The notes: a model not told the origin generated them from the sequence alone. A DNA stretch of 64,000 bases from Anaerolineae bacterium (GCA_019637615.1 JAHBVJ010000015.1:1-64000); one strand, 5' to 3'. Counted from the stretch's first letter, positions 42,253-52,575 are shown. Translations and numbers: made by a program.

Positions 42253-44208
42253 TTATACCGGATTCGGGAGCGCACCGAACGGGGGCACTTCGCTGCCGGG
42301 ATTGGCGTTGCCTTGGCTGCGGGATACGAATGGCTTCAATTCCAGCCGCTTGCCCCGCGCGTTCGGCTCGCCCATCAGGTTGAGGAACTCGTCATAATCG
42401 ACGGTTTCCACTTCGATCAGGCGATTCGCGACATTATCGAGCGCTTCACGCTTGTCGGTCAAAACCTGCTTGGCGCGCTCATAGGCTTCGTCCACGATCT
42501 TCTTGACCTCTTCATCGATGATTTCCGCGACCGCTTCACTGTAGTCACGCTGTTCACCGATCTCGCGACCGAGGAAGACCATTTCTTCCTTCTGTCCGAA
42601 CATCATCGGGCCGAGGCGTTCGCTCATACCATAACGCTGCACCATTGCGCGAGCGTAGCGGGTGACACGCTCTAGGTCGCTGCCATTGCCACCGCCAGCA
42701 CCCGTCGTGATCTCACCAAAGGCGATCTCTTCCGCCGCACGACCACCGAGCGTCATCGCGATCATATCCTTGATGCGGGCGCGAGTCTCCACCATCGTAT
42801 CTTCTTCCGGCGCGTCCAGCAGCGTCGAGCCGCCCGACATGCCGCGCGGGATGATGGTGATCTTCTTGACGGGTTCACAGAACGGCAGGATATGCGCCGT
42901 GATGGCGTGTCCAGCTTCGTGATAAGCAACCAAGCGCTTCTGCTCTTCGCTGATCACGCGGCTCTTGCGTTCCGGTCCCAGCATGACGCGGTAGATGGCT
43001 TCTTCCATCTCGCGCATGGAGATGCTTTTCTTATTCTTGCGGGCAGCGAGGATGGCTGCTTCGTTCACGAGATTTTCGAGGTCTGCGCCGACAAAGCCGG
43101 AGGTCTGCTTGGCGATGGACTTCAGGTCGATGTCCGAAGCCAAAGGCTTACCGCGCGTATGCACCTTCAACACCGCTTCACGCCCGCGAATATCGGGACG
43201 ATCTAGCACGACGCGGCGGTCGAAACGACCGGGGCGCAGCAGCGCGGGATCGAGGATGTCAGGGCGGTTGGTGGCGGCGGTGATGATCACGTTGGTATCG
43301 GTGTCAAAGCCGTCCATCTCGACCAGAATCTGGTTCAGCGTCTGTTCGCGCTCGTCATGGCTGCCGCCGAGACCCGCACCACGATGACGGCCTACTGCGT
43401 CGATTTCGTCCACGAAGATGATGCACGGGCTGTGCCGCTTGGCCTGATCGAACAGATCACGCACACGACTGGCACCCACACCGACGAACATCTCTACGAA
43501 TTCGGAACCACTGATGCTGAAGAACGGCACGCCAGCCTCACCAGCGACGGCCTTGGCTAACAGCGTCTTACCAGTGCCCGGATGCCCTACCAGCAGCACG
43601 CCCTTGGGAATGCGCGCGCCAAGCTGGATAAATTTCTCTGGTTCTTTTAGGAACTCGACAACTTCTTTAAGTTCCTCTTTGGCTTCGTCGGCACCGGCTA
43701 CGTCTTCAAATGTGACGGTAGGCTGGTCGCCCGTCAACATGCGTGCGCGGCTTTTGCCGAAGGAAAGCGCCTGATTATTCGTGCCTTGCGCTTGACGCAG
43801 CATCAGGTAAATGAAGCCGAGCAGCAGCACCAGTGGCAGCAGTGAGCCGAGGATCTGGACAATTGGCATAATGTCACTGGGCGGTAGCACTTGAACCTTG
43901 GATTGAATGTCTCTCAAGTTATCTTCGCTAACGCCGAGCGAACGCAACTGCTCAGGCAGCGGCAGCGCAGAATCTTTGCGGCTCGTGTACACCTTACCAT
44001 CGTTCATTGTAATGCGGATGTCATTCTGGCTGACATCAATGGAGGTGATGCGGCTGCGGTCGCTGTCCCGTTCGATCATACTTGCCAGCTCACCGATCTT
44101 CAGATCGTTGGTTTGCTGACCGCTACTGCGCACACCAAATACAATGACAAGGATGGCGATGCCGATCAACACATAGATGAAAATGTTGCGGAAGCGTGGA
44201 TTGTTCAC
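42253..44208 (-). CDS. ftsH: ATP-dependent zinc metalloprotease FtsH
   Basis: About 651 residues from GTG 44208, where VNNPRFRNIFIYVLIGIAILVIV begins; an ATG 16 codons earlier is possible. Two helices flank an outer domain. AAA+ part: GHPGTGKT, IIFVDEID and second region of homology AATNRPDILDPALLRPGRFDR; the pore motif lies in EFVEMFVGVGASRVRD. The zinc site HEAGH follows about 430 residues in. FtsH degrades misfolded membrane and short-lived regulatory proteins. A small glycine-rich insertion (GAGGGNGSDLER) replaces the usual GASNDLER. It is monocistronic. Confidence 0.97.
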   Translation of the reverse strand: MNNPRFRNIFIYVLIGIAILVIVFGVRSSGQQTNDLKIGELASMIERDSDRSRITSIDVSQNDIRITMNDGKVYTSRKDSALPLPEQLRSLGVSEDNLRDIQSKVQVLPPSDIMPIVQILGSLLPLVLLLGFIYLMLRQAQGTNNQALSFGKSRARMLTGDQPTVTFEDVAGADEAKEELKEVVEFLKEPEKFIQLGARIPKGVLLVGHPGTGKTLLAKAVAGEAGVPFFSISGSEFVEMFVGVGASRVRDLFDQAKRHSPCIIFVDEIDAVGRHRGAGLGGSHDEREQTLNQILVEMDGFDTDTNVIITAATNRPDILDPALLRPGRFDRRVVLDRPDIRGREAVLKVHTRGKPLASDIDLKSIAKQTSGFVGADLENLVNEAAILAARKNKKSISMREMEEAIYRVMLGPERKSRVISEEQKRLVAYHEAGHAITAHILPFCEPVKKITIIPRGMSGGSTLLDAPEEDTMVETRARIKDMIAMTLGGRAAEEIAFGEITTGAGGGNGSDLERVTRYARAMVQRYGMSERLGPMMFGQKEEMVFLGREIGEQRDYSEAVAEIIDEEVKKIVDEAYERAKQVLTDKREALDNVANRLIEVETVDYDEFLNLMGEPNARGKRLELKPFVSRSQGNANPGSEVPPFGALPNPV

Positions 44209-44634
44209 GGCAGTCCCTAGTCCCTCTCTACCCCGCGCATTCTCTCCCAGCCCCAACTTCTTACGGTACGAACTCAGTCGATGCGCGTGGTTACGGATGT
44301 AAAGCTATTATATCAGCGTTAAAAACGAATTGCAGTATAAAACTGCTCAAAAGTATAGTTCTCACGCGATTCATACACTTGCTAACGTGGGGGGAATCCT
44401 TTCCGCCGCATTCTCCAAACTATAGCACGATCAATCTCAATAATAGTATAGGACGAGACGATGATTTTGTGCTGTAATCTTATGCTGCGCAAGTTCACCA
44501 AAATCGCGGGATACCTCTGCTCATTCCTTGATTGTGATGAACGCTGCTTGAAGATGTACAATCTGACGCCGTATCACAGATCAACTATTCAACTTTGCTG
44601 GTAAATTGGCGATCACGCGCCGAAGGGGTATGCC
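44209..44634. other. Divergent intergenic region of ftsH and the dehydrogenase gene
   Basis: About 425 bases without a gene. It must contain promoters for both flanking genes, but I see no clear -35/-10 pair, operator or hairpin. Confidence 0.5.
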
Positions 44635-46854
44635 ATGACCGAGATCACCGCCGTAGGGACACCAACGCCGATTCTAGACGGCAAGGCCAAAGTCGCCGGA
44701 TCGATCCAGTTTACGCCGGATTTGAAACTGCAGGGGATGCTGTACGCCAAAATGGTCACGAGCATGTATCCGCACGCCAACATTCGCGGCATTGATAGCA
44801 CAGATGCATTAGCGAGTCCCGGCGTGGTTGCCGTCCTGACCGCCGATGATATGCCCGATGTGCCGCCAGAATCGCGGATCACGCTGCTGCTGGCGCATGG
44901 ACGTGTGATCTTCGTCGGGCAGCCAATCGCGCTGGTGCTGGCGGAGAGCGAACTTGCCGCCGTCGATGGAGCCGAACAAGTCCATGTCGATTACGAACCC
45001 TTCCCAGCAGCGGTCACGCTTGAGCAAGCCTTAGCACCGGATGCGCCGGAAGTCTGGCCCGGTCGTTATGTGGATACCAGCACGGGAAAATCGAGCAACG
45101 TCGCCAGCTTTAACGAGAATAATCGCGGCGACGTGCAGCGCGGCTTCGCAGAATCGGACGTGATCGTAGAGCGCACCTTTGAAACACAAATCGCGCATCA
45201 GGGTGCGTTGGAAACACACGGCATGGTCGCCCAGTATGATCCGATGACGGGCGAATTGACCATGTGGGCAAGCACGCAAGCCCCGTTCGGCAATCGTACC
45301 GACATCGCCGCTGTACTCGGCATCGATGAGACGAATATCCGCGTGATTGGGATGCCCGTTGGCGGCGCGTTCGGCGGTAAAAATGGTCTGTACGAGCCGT
45401 TGGTTGCCTGTGCGGCCTATCGTGTCGGGCGTCCGGTGCGCTTCGTGCTGACGCGCTCGGAAGAATTACTTGCCACCGTACCCGCCCCCGCCTTGACGAT
45501 GAAGGTCAAGATCGGCGCTAAACGCGATGGCACGTTGGTGGCGCTGGATGTCGAGACGATGGCCGATGAGGGCTGCTTTACGACGGGGTTTGCGGGGACG
45601 CCGGGTGGCCTGATGGTCGATTTGTACCGCTGGCAGCACAGCCACCGCATCGCCCGCAACGTGCTAACCTTCAAGCCATCGGTTGGCTACTATCGCGGGC
45701 CGACGGGGCCATCCGCCTACTTCGCGCTCGAAACGCTGATCGATGAACTCGCCATCAAACTGAATATCGATCCGGTCGATCTGCGCGAAAAAAACATGGT
45801 ACGGACGGGCGATCCGCGCGGCCAAGATGGCGACCGCTGGCCCATGATCGGCAGTGCGGAGGTGTTGAAGGCCGTCCGTGAGCATCCCGTCTGGCAAGGA
45901 CGTACCCAAGCACGGCAGCAGGGACGCGGCGTTGGTGTGGCCTTCGCGCAGTGGGGCGGTGGCAGCGAGTCGGCGGCGGCGATGTGTTCACTGCACAAAG
46001 ATGGTACGCTGCAAATCAATGTCGGCTCGGTGGACATCAACGGTACCATGACTAGTTTCGCCCTGATCGCGGCGGAAGCCTTCGGGATCGCGCCGGAACG
46101 CGTCAAAGTGCGCTTCAGCGATACCGCCAACGCACCGTTTTCCGGTGCGGCAGCGGGCAGCAAGGTGCTGTACTCAACGGGCGCGGCGGTCTTGGAAGCC
46201 GCTAAAGAGGCACGCCAGCAAGTCTTGCAGATCGCCGCTGATTTGCTGGAAGCGGCAGTCGAAGACATTGACATCATCGATGGCAAGGCGCAGGTGCGCG
46301 GCGCGCCCGAACATGCCATCCCTCTCGCAGAAATCGCTTCACAGGGGATGAGTTGGGGCAGCAAATTCGCGCCAGTAATCGGCAATGGGCGAGTCGGGAT
46401 CGAGGCGGCGGCTCCTGTCTTCAGTGCGCAACTTGCTGAAGTCAGCGTGGACGAGGACACAGGCAAGGTCACTGTCCATCGTCAGGTCGTGATTCAGGAC
46501 GTAGGCCGTGCCATCAATCCGCTGGCGGTGCAAGGCCAATTGATGGGCGGCGCGACTCAAGGCTTAGGGTGGGCACTATACGAGCGCATGTTGTACGATG
46601 AAGATGGACAACTCATCACGGGCACGCTGATGGACTACACATTGCCGAATATTTTGGACGCGGCACAGCAGATCGATGTGGTCTTGATCGAGGTGGCATC
46701 GGAACACGGGCCGATGGGCGCACGCGGTGTGGGCGAAGCGCCTGTCTTAGCCGCGCCCGCTGCCATCGCCAATGCCATCGCGGATACGGTCGGCGTGCGC
46801 ATGACCAAACTGCCAATGATGGCACCGGATGTATTTGCCGCAATCCAGCAATAA
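44635..46854 (+). CDS. Molybdopterin-binding subunit of a xanthine dehydrogenase-family enzyme
   Basis: 739 residues. An N-terminal Ald_Xan_dh domain (DGKAKVAGSIQFTPDLKLQGMLYAKMVTS), the molybdopterin-binding glycine loop GGAFGGK (243-249), and the C-terminal GARGVGEAP with the catalytic Glu at 701. Family enzymes hydroxylate aldehydes, purines or CO using a FAD and a 2Fe-2S subunit. Neither of those, nor a maturation factor, is encoded nearby, so this is an orphan large subunit. The active-site loop has no CO dehydrogenase AYRCSFR motif that I can see. Substrate unknown. Confidence 0.92.
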   Translation: MTEITAVGTPTPILDGKAKVAGSIQFTPDLKLQGMLYAKMVTSMYPHANIRGIDSTDALASPGVVAVLTADDMPDVPPESRITLLLAHGRVIFVGQPIALVLAESELAAVDGAEQVHVDYEPFPAAVTLEQALAPDAPEVWPGRYVDTSTGKSSNVASFNENNRGDVQRGFAESDVIVERTFETQIAHQGALETHGMVAQYDPMTGELTMWASTQAPFGNRTDIAAVLGIDETNIRVIGMPVGGAFGGKNGLYEPLVACAAYRVGRPVRFVLTRSEELLATVPAPALTMKVKIGAKRDGTLVALDVETMADEGCFTTGFAGTPGGLMVDLYRWQHSHRIARNVLTFKPSVGYYRGPTGPSAYFALETLIDELAIKLNIDPVDLREKNMVRTGDPRGQDGDRWPMIGSAEVLKAVREHPVWQGRTQARQQGRGVGVAFAQWGGGSESAAAMCSLHKDGTLQINVGSVDINGTMTSFALIAAEAFGIAPERVKVRFSDTANAPFSGAAAGSKVLYSTGAAVLEAAKEARQQVLQIAADLLEAAVEDIDIIDGKAQVRGAPEHAIPLAEIASQGMSWGSKFAPVIGNGRVGIEAAAPVFSAQLAEVSVDEDTGKVTVHRQVVIQDVGRAINPLAVQGQLMGGATQGLGWALYERMLYDEDGQLITGTLMDYTLPNILDAAQQIDVVLIEVASEHGPMGARGVGEAPVLAAPAAIANAIADTVGVRMTKLPMMAPDVFAAIQQ

Positions 46855-46883
46855 ATACGCGGTGCCATTCACGTGTTGAGCTA

Positions 46884-49064
46884 TTATGGCTGGAAAGTTG
46901 GCGCTAGTTGACTGCTAGCGCCACTGATGATCACTGACCAATTCCCACTGAAAGCATAGTCACCGGGGATGCCATAAACGAACGACATATCGGCAAATCC
47001 ATTGGTCGTCGGGTCGTTGCGCAGATACGTCAACCCGTTTGATGGTCGAAACACGCCTGTACCCGTACCACCGTCGCCATCCCAGTCTCCGACGAATCCC
47101 TGATCGCCTGCAATGCCTAGCACGCTTTCAAAATCGCCTATCACGCTGCAATTGCACACCTTATTCGTCAGGTAGTACTTGACCTGCGATGGGCGAAATA
47201 CGCCGGGACTGTCCTTGCCATCGTTATTCCAGTCGCCTGCTATGCCAGTGTCGCCGGGGATACCCAACACCATGACGTAATCGGCAAATCCCGTCGCCAT
47301 CGTGTTTTTGATGTAGATCAGACCGTTAGAAGGACGGAATACGCCGACACCGTCCTTGCCGTCGCCGTCCCAGTCTCCCACGATGGGCGTGTCATCTTTG
47401 ATTCCCAGCGTAAACGTGTAATTGGCAGCAACGTTGGCTTGCACATTCGAATCCGACAACACAAATTGACCCGCGCCAGCACCATCGCTTGCCCGTCCAC
47501 GTCGATAAAAACCTACCGTATCGACACCATCTCCATTCCAATCGCCCACCACGGGAACATCCTGATACTCGCTGGGGTTCATGCCCAACCCACTCAATGT
47601 CACGTAAATATCAGCGAACCCATCAGTGTTGCTGTTCTTGAGATAGAAATAATTAGTAGCGGGTCGGTAAATGCCGATGGTATCGAGCGGAATCTCGAAC
47701 AGTTCGTGGTGTGCTGTTCGGACACCTGCATCACGATACAAATAGCGCCATATAAAATCGGTCTGGGAACTGGCGATGGAAAGCAGGATATATTCTTGTG
47801 AGAGAGCGCTAAAAACAATACCGACCACACCGTAATTCGGGGCAATCGTCTGCACCGAGTCCCGAAACCCATAATTTGGATCGTAAGCACCCGCGATAGT
47901 GGCAAGAAACTGCAAATTCGCCATGGCCTCGTCGGCGTAGGACGTGATCAAAGCGAGTGCGCTGGCGTGCGGGGTAACGAGACCGGGTCTAGTTTCTGGC
48001 GAACCACCCGTCGCGGTAGGCATCGCGCCTTGCTGCACATAATCCCCATTCAAATCGAAGCAGTCGGATAGCCCCCATGCCGCATACCCCATATCTTGGG
48101 CGTAGGCAATCTGCGCCAGTGTCGCTGAATCAATCGAGGAGTTGCCGTAAGGCGTAGGCATTTCGCGTATAAACAACGCAGGCGCAGTATACGTGAAGTA
48201 CGAGCCATCCCATGCGACTTTTTGCACGGTAATTGGTGCGTTGGGTGCTGGTCGTGTGTAAGTAGCGGGCAGTTGCGCCAGAGCGTCAAGACTGTTCTGA
48301 AATTCCACCGCCGAGAGCTGACCAAGTGCCCGCGCGACAAAATTGATCAATCTACCCTCGTTAGAGTAGTAATCCCAATAGGGGCCGGTGAAAGGCTCAA
48401 CCACGCCGACATGCCTGAATTGATGCAGGGTCGTGTCGTACCACAGCATGAAATTCATATCTTGTAGGATAGTGTCCGCTTTTTGGGCGATTATTGGTTC
48501 ATTGTTGACTTCTCCCCATTCCCTGATCGTCAACAAACTCGCAGCCAAGATCGCGTTATCGATGGACGGCACAACGTGATTAGCATCGCCAGCGCCGACG
48601 ACGGGCGGTTCCCAACTCACCCAGTACCACGCGTAAAACACACCGTTAATCGCATTCGGGCCGTGGGGTTGGTAGGCTTGTGATCCGCTCTGCCACGCCC
48701 GCAGTTGATCGAGGATAGCGGTGAGTTCTGTTTCAACAGTGGCTACGGGCGGTTGCCACGTCTGCTTCATCTCATAAGCGCCGACCATGCTCAACATATG
48801 GAGTCCGATTTCGGCAGGGTTGGCGAAATCACCGCCGGCTTTGGTTGGTGACCACCAACTCCACGGCAGATGGTGGCTAGTTCGGGTGCTCAAGTAAGAC
48901 CATGTGTCTTTTGCCAGTTCATCGAGGAACGTAGTTTGCCCCGTTGTGAAGGTTGGTGTGGGGATGACCAGACCAGAGATAGCGGAAATGCCTGAAGTCG
49001 AGATGAGTAGCGCGCCAAGGATCATAACGGTGCCAGCAGTAAAAAACGATCTTTTGTGCAACAC
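46884..49064 (-). CDS. Secreted glycoamylase-like protein with C-terminal GDWDGDG repeats
   Basis: About 726 residues from GTG 49064, chosen because GGAGGG lies 7 bases upstream and the signal sequence (RSFFTAGTVMILGALLISTSGISAISG) then begins the protein. Residues 40-480 resemble the PF10091/GH144-like (alpha/alpha)6 fold: VVPSIDNAILAASLLTIREW, WDYYSNEGRLINFVARALG, YAAWGLSDCFDLNGDY, and ANYGFRDSVQT-type ending. About five repeats of roughly 48 residues follow (VPVVGDWNGDGVDTVGFYR; IVGDWDGDGKDGVGVFRPS), with calcium-loop-like DxDGDG motifs. It probably hydrolyses or binds an extracellular glycan. A 9-bp hairpin overlaps the last codons. Confidence 0.78.
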   Translation of the reverse strand: MLHKRSFFTAGTVMILGALLISTSGISAISGLVIPTPTFTTGQTTFLDELAKDTWSYLSTRTSHHLPWSWWSPTKAGGDFANPAEIGLHMLSMVGAYEMKQTWQPPVATVETELTAILDQLRAWQSGSQAYQPHGPNAINGVFYAWYWVSWEPPVVGAGDANHVVPSIDNAILAASLLTIREWGEVNNEPIIAQKADTILQDMNFMLWYDTTLHQFRHVGVVEPFTGPYWDYYSNEGRLINFVARALGQLSAVEFQNSLDALAQLPATYTRPAPNAPITVQKVAWDGSYFTYTAPALFIREMPTPYGNSSIDSATLAQIAYAQDMGYAAWGLSDCFDLNGDYVQQGAMPTATGGSPETRPGLVTPHASALALITSYADEAMANLQFLATIAGAYDPNYGFRDSVQTIAPNYGVVGIVFSALSQEYILLSIASSQTDFIWRYLYRDAGVRTAHHELFEIPLDTIGIYRPATNYFYLKNSNTDGFADIYVTLSGLGMNPSEYQDVPVVGDWNGDGVDTVGFYRRGRASDGAGAGQFVLSDSNVQANVAANYTFTLGIKDDTPIVGDWDGDGKDGVGVFRPSNGLIYIKNTMATGFADYVMVLGIPGDTGIAGDWNNDGKDSPGVFRPSQVKYYLTNKVCNCSVIGDFESVLGIAGDQGFVGDWDGDGGTGTGVFRPSNGLTYLRNDPTTNGFADMSFVYGIPGDYAFSGNWSVIISGASSQLAPTFQP
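46899..46923. terminator. Hairpin at the junction of convergent genes
   Basis: TGGCGCTAG (46899-46907) pairs perfectly with CTAGCGCCA (46915-46923). It overlaps the last codons of the minus-strand secreted protein and lies 45 bases past the dehydrogenase stop. No T-run. Confidence 0.4.
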
Positions 49065-49425
49065 AGAGGTACCCTCCAATAGCGTCAGTCGCCGTCCGAG
49101 CAACGGCATCGAAAGGGGCGAGGGGTATGACGGAATCCGGAAAACTAATTCTCCGCCTAAAAATACTATTACATCGAAGTATATGCTGAAACAGTAAAGT
49201 TTCAAGCTCTCCACGTGAGCCAATGTGTATGTTCATACGTCGATGCGCCATTGCAACGATCTTCCAAATAGGAGTGCGTTTGGAACCAGCTTATTGTTCC
49301 GTTGTTTTCTCGGCTCACGAATGCATATAACCCACAAACTACATATTTAGACGCAGTTTGTGTAAGCTCTATGGCAACTTATAAATAGGCTGTATCCATC
49401 ATGGCCTGAAAGGAAATAATACTTC

Positions 49426-51147
49426 ATGGCAACCTCGATTAAGGTCGAATTCGACGTCCCCGCCACGATGCGCGATGGAACCATCCTACGCGCCAATATC
49501 TTCCGCCCCGCCGATGATGAATTTTATCCGGTAGCGCTGGCACGCACGCCCTATGGCAAAGATTTCTTTTCCACCAGCATCTTCTTGGATGCGGTGCGGA
49601 TGGCAAAAGCAGGCTACATCGTCGCGATTCAGGATGTGCGTGGACGATTCGCTTCACAAGGCGCATGGGAACCCTTCGTCAATGAGGGCGTGGATGGCTA
49701 TGACACAGTGGAGTGGGCGGCGGAATTGCCGGGTTCCAACGGCAATGTCGGCATGTGGGGCATGTCGTATGTCGGCTTCACGCAATGGGCAGCCGCGATG
49801 GAGACGCCGCCACATCTGCGCGCCATCATGCCGTCGATCACGTGGGCGGATTCGCGTGATGGTGTTGGGTGGCGCGGCGGCGCGCTGGAACTCGGCACGA
49901 TGGCGAGTTGGCACCTCGGCACGTCATTCGACACCTTGGCGAAACGGCTTGCCAACGCGCCCTTCGCGCAGCAGGCTCAAGCCGTCAATAATCTCGTCAC
50001 GGAAATCGACCGCTTGCCTAGCGAGGGCTACTGGGCGCTGCCGCTGAAGGACTACGCGCCGGTCTCCCGACTCGGGTTTCCGTCGGCCTTTATGGATGCC
50101 ATCGCCGTGCCGTATGACCGCGAGTACAACAGGCCGTTCTCCGTCGCGGAATATTACGACAAGATCAACGTCCCGGCCTACAACATTGGCGGCTGGTACG
50201 ACATCTTCTCCCAAGGTACGCTCGATAATTTCTCCAACTTGCGGACGGCTGGCAGTACGCCTGATGCGCGTCAAGCCAGAGTGCTGATCGGGCCGTGGTC
50301 ACACCGCAACCAATCCACCGTGATCGGGGACTTAGATTTCGGCTTCAAGGCGCAGATGGGCTGGATCAATCTCCAGTCCGATCTGACTGGCCTTACGCAG
50401 CGCTGGTTCGATTACTGGCTCAAGGGCATCGATAACGGCATCCTCAATGAGCCGCCCGTTAAAATCTTTGTGATGGGCGAAAATGTCTGGCGCGATGAGC
50501 AAGAGTGGCCTTTGGCCCGGACGCGCTACACGCCCTATTTTCTGCGTGCTGGTGGCAACCTCGCCACCGAAGCGCCGCTTGACGAACCTGCCGATCAGTA
50601 CACCTATGATCCCGCCGCGCCAACGCCGAGTTTTGGTGGGGCATTGCTTGCCCATGCCGTGTATGCCGACGGCGCGAAGGATCAGCGGGCAGTCGAGCAG
50701 CGCGAGGACGTCCTGACCTATACCACCGAGACGCTCACACAAGATGTAGAGGTGACGGGATCAATCATCGTCAAGTTGTGGGCGTGCAGCAATGCGCCAG
50801 ACACGGATTTCGTAGCGCGCTTGGTGGATGTGCATCCTGACGGCTTCGCGCAAAACCTGACCGATGGTATCATCCGCACCCGCTATCGCAACGGGGATGT
50901 GCCGGAGTTGTTGCAGCCCGATCAGCCTTACGAATTCACGATTGATTTGTGGTCTACATCGAATCTATTCAAAGCGGGGCATTGCATCCGGCTGGATATA
51001 TGCAGCGCCAGTTTCCCGCGTTGGGATCGCAATCCGAACACGGGCGCGGATTTCGGCGCGGACGATGCCTTGCGCGTTGCTCAACAAACCATCTTGCATG
51101 ATTCGGCGCACCCTTCCCGCGTCATCTTGCCGATCATCCCACGTTAG
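49426..51147 (+). CDS. CocE/NonD-family serine hydrolase
   Basis: 573 residues. S15-type alpha/beta hydrolase with nucleophile S114 in GMWGMSYVGFTQ (GxSxxG), preceded by QDVRGRFASQGAWEPF. The C-terminal jelly-roll of X-Pro dipeptidyl peptidases is present (DVEVTGSIIVKLWACSNAPDTDFVARLVDVHPDG). Members include cocaine esterase, glutaryl-7-ACA acylase and peptidases. No signal peptide. AAGGAAATAATACTTC lies before the ATG. Substrate unknown. Confidence 0.9.
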   Translation: MATSIKVEFDVPATMRDGTILRANIFRPADDEFYPVALARTPYGKDFFSTSIFLDAVRMAKAGYIVAIQDVRGRFASQGAWEPFVNEGVDGYDTVEWAAELPGSNGNVGMWGMSYVGFTQWAAAMETPPHLRAIMPSITWADSRDGVGWRGGALELGTMASWHLGTSFDTLAKRLANAPFAQQAQAVNNLVTEIDRLPSEGYWALPLKDYAPVSRLGFPSAFMDAIAVPYDREYNRPFSVAEYYDKINVPAYNIGGWYDIFSQGTLDNFSNLRTAGSTPDARQARVLIGPWSHRNQSTVIGDLDFGFKAQMGWINLQSDLTGLTQRWFDYWLKGIDNGILNEPPVKIFVMGENVWRDEQEWPLARTRYTPYFLRAGGNLATEAPLDEPADQYTYDPAAPTPSFGGALLAHAVYADGAKDQRAVEQREDVLTYTTETLTQDVEVTGSIIVKLWACSNAPDTDFVARLVDVHPDGFAQNLTDGIIRTRYRNGDVPELLQPDQPYEFTIDLWSTSNLFKAGHCIRLDICSASFPRWDRNPNTGADFGADDALRVAQQTILHDSAHPSRVILPIIPR

Positions 51148-51356
51148 CGCGGAGAGACAAAGCGGGCAGTCGCAACGCGTTATGGCTGCTCGCTTTTGTG
51201 CTACACTTGCAGCATCATCCAATCCCGAGTCGGAGCTGACGACCAGATGCGCACGGTAGTCCGCTGCTGTATGCTCCTTTTTCTCTCACCCTCACATCGG
51301 GATGGGTGTGGGTTGTCAAGCTCCTGTCAGAATATGTATGAAAAGCCATACTCATC

Positions 51357-51908
51357 ATGAAAACGGCCCTGCGTCTCTCCTTACTGCTTGTGTTCCTCGC
51401 CACCTGCTTGATCGTGTTGATGATCGCGATCGGGCGAGCTATCGGCGGCGGTGATCCGCTGCAAATGGTCGGCTTTGAGGTGTGCGCGGGCAAACCCTGT
51501 TATCGAGGGCTGATCCCCGGTGAAACAGATTGGAATTTCGTACAGCCTGCGCTTGATGCTGGTCACGTCAAGTATGTGCAGTCCGATTCCACTTTTACCA
51601 CCAAGCTCGACATCGTGACCGAGCATTGGCTGATCGAGATCATCTCCTCCCCGCAGCGGCAGCGCGTTTCGCAAATCTTATGGATGTACCGTGACGATCC
51701 GCTCACCATCGGTCATTTCATCCTCATGTATGGGTTGCCGTGCTTCAAATGGCACAACAACAGCGATCTGCTCATCGCCACTTTCCGCAATCTGAACATC
51801 AATGCGCGCACCAACGTCAAAAGCCATTTCAGTTTACAATCACCTGTGTATGGCTTGTCGCTGACGGATTTTTTGCCCGCTGGTTGTGAGCGTTTGTTGA
51901 ATTCATGA
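51357..51908 (+). CDS. Cysteine-rich anchored protein, tandem paralogue 1
   Basis: 183 residues. One N-terminal helix (LSLLLVFLATCLIVLMIAIG) and an outer domain with CAGKPCYRGLIPGETDW, later MYGLPCFKW and a final PAGCERLL. This gives the pattern C-x3-PC-x2-G-x2-P-x4-W, then YG-x-PC, then a last Cys, shared with the next two genes. Two disulfides are likely. I recognise no family. It overlaps the next gene by four bases. Confidence 0.78.
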   Translation: MKTALRLSLLLVFLATCLIVLMIAIGRAIGGGDPLQMVGFEVCAGKPCYRGLIPGETDWNFVQPALDAGHVKYVQSDSTFTTKLDIVTEHWLIEIISSPQRQRVSQILWMYRDDPLTIGHFILMYGLPCFKWHNNSDLLIATFRNLNINARTNVKSHFSLQSPVYGLSLTDFLPAGCERLLNS

Positions 51909-52543
51909 GAATGTTGCTGCGTGCCTTCACGCTGATCCTGTTGGGGTTTGTGCTTCTCACCACGCTGACCGTGATGATCGGGCGCGTCCACGCGGCAGAG
52001 AATCCCCTCAGTAGCTTAGGCTTGGCTACCTGTGGCAAATTCCCTTGTCTGCTCGGCATCGCGCCCGTCATCAGCACATGGGATCAGGTGCGTGATCGGC
52101 TCAACGATCAGTACAAGATCACCTACCTGCAAGCGGAAAATATCCTCGTGGCGGAAAACACGCACGACTATCATATCTACATTTATCCAGAGCAGATGGA
52201 CGGCGAAGCCAAAACGGTGCGTAAAATCAGCATCAAAGCCTTCTCGGAATTCCCGCTTGCGGGCGATCTGCTGCTGCTCTATGGGGAACCGTGCAACTTC
52301 TTGATCGAAAGCGATCAACTTGCCAGTCTGACCTACCCCAACATGTTCGTATTCATCCGCTTCACGGGCGGACGGGTCAGCATCTTCTCGCCCGTTTCCA
52401 GCATCTCCATCGTGAGTACGGAACTTACCGTCAAATGTTATCCGGAGCGCTGGCGGCGGTGGGCTGGCTTCAAAGGGATCGATAGTTACAAGGCGCGTTG
52501 GCCCACGCGATGTATCGAGTGTGGCTCCTCGACCTTGCAGTGA
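51905..52543 (+). CDS. Cysteine-rich anchored protein, tandem paralogue 2
   Basis: 212 residues, starting within the stop of paralogue 1 (ATGA), so translation is coupled. A hydrophobic N-terminus (LLRAFTLILLGFVLLTTLTVMIG) precedes TCGKFPCLLGIAPVISTW, then LLYGEPCNFL and LTVKCYPERW. The spacing of the conserved cysteines equals that of the neighbours. The C-terminus has an extra CIECGS pair. Function unknown. Confidence 0.78.
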   Translation: MRMLLRAFTLILLGFVLLTTLTVMIGRVHAAENPLSSLGLATCGKFPCLLGIAPVISTWDQVRDRLNDQYKITYLQAENILVAENTHDYHIYIYPEQMDGEAKTVRKISIKAFSEFPLAGDLLLLYGEPCNFLIESDQLASLTYPNMFVFIRFTGGRVSIFSPVSSISIVSTELTVKCYPERWRRWAGFKGIDSYKARWPTRCIECGSSTLQ

Positions 52544-52575
52544 ATTGTGATAGCTAAGATGGCACTGAATTCCTG

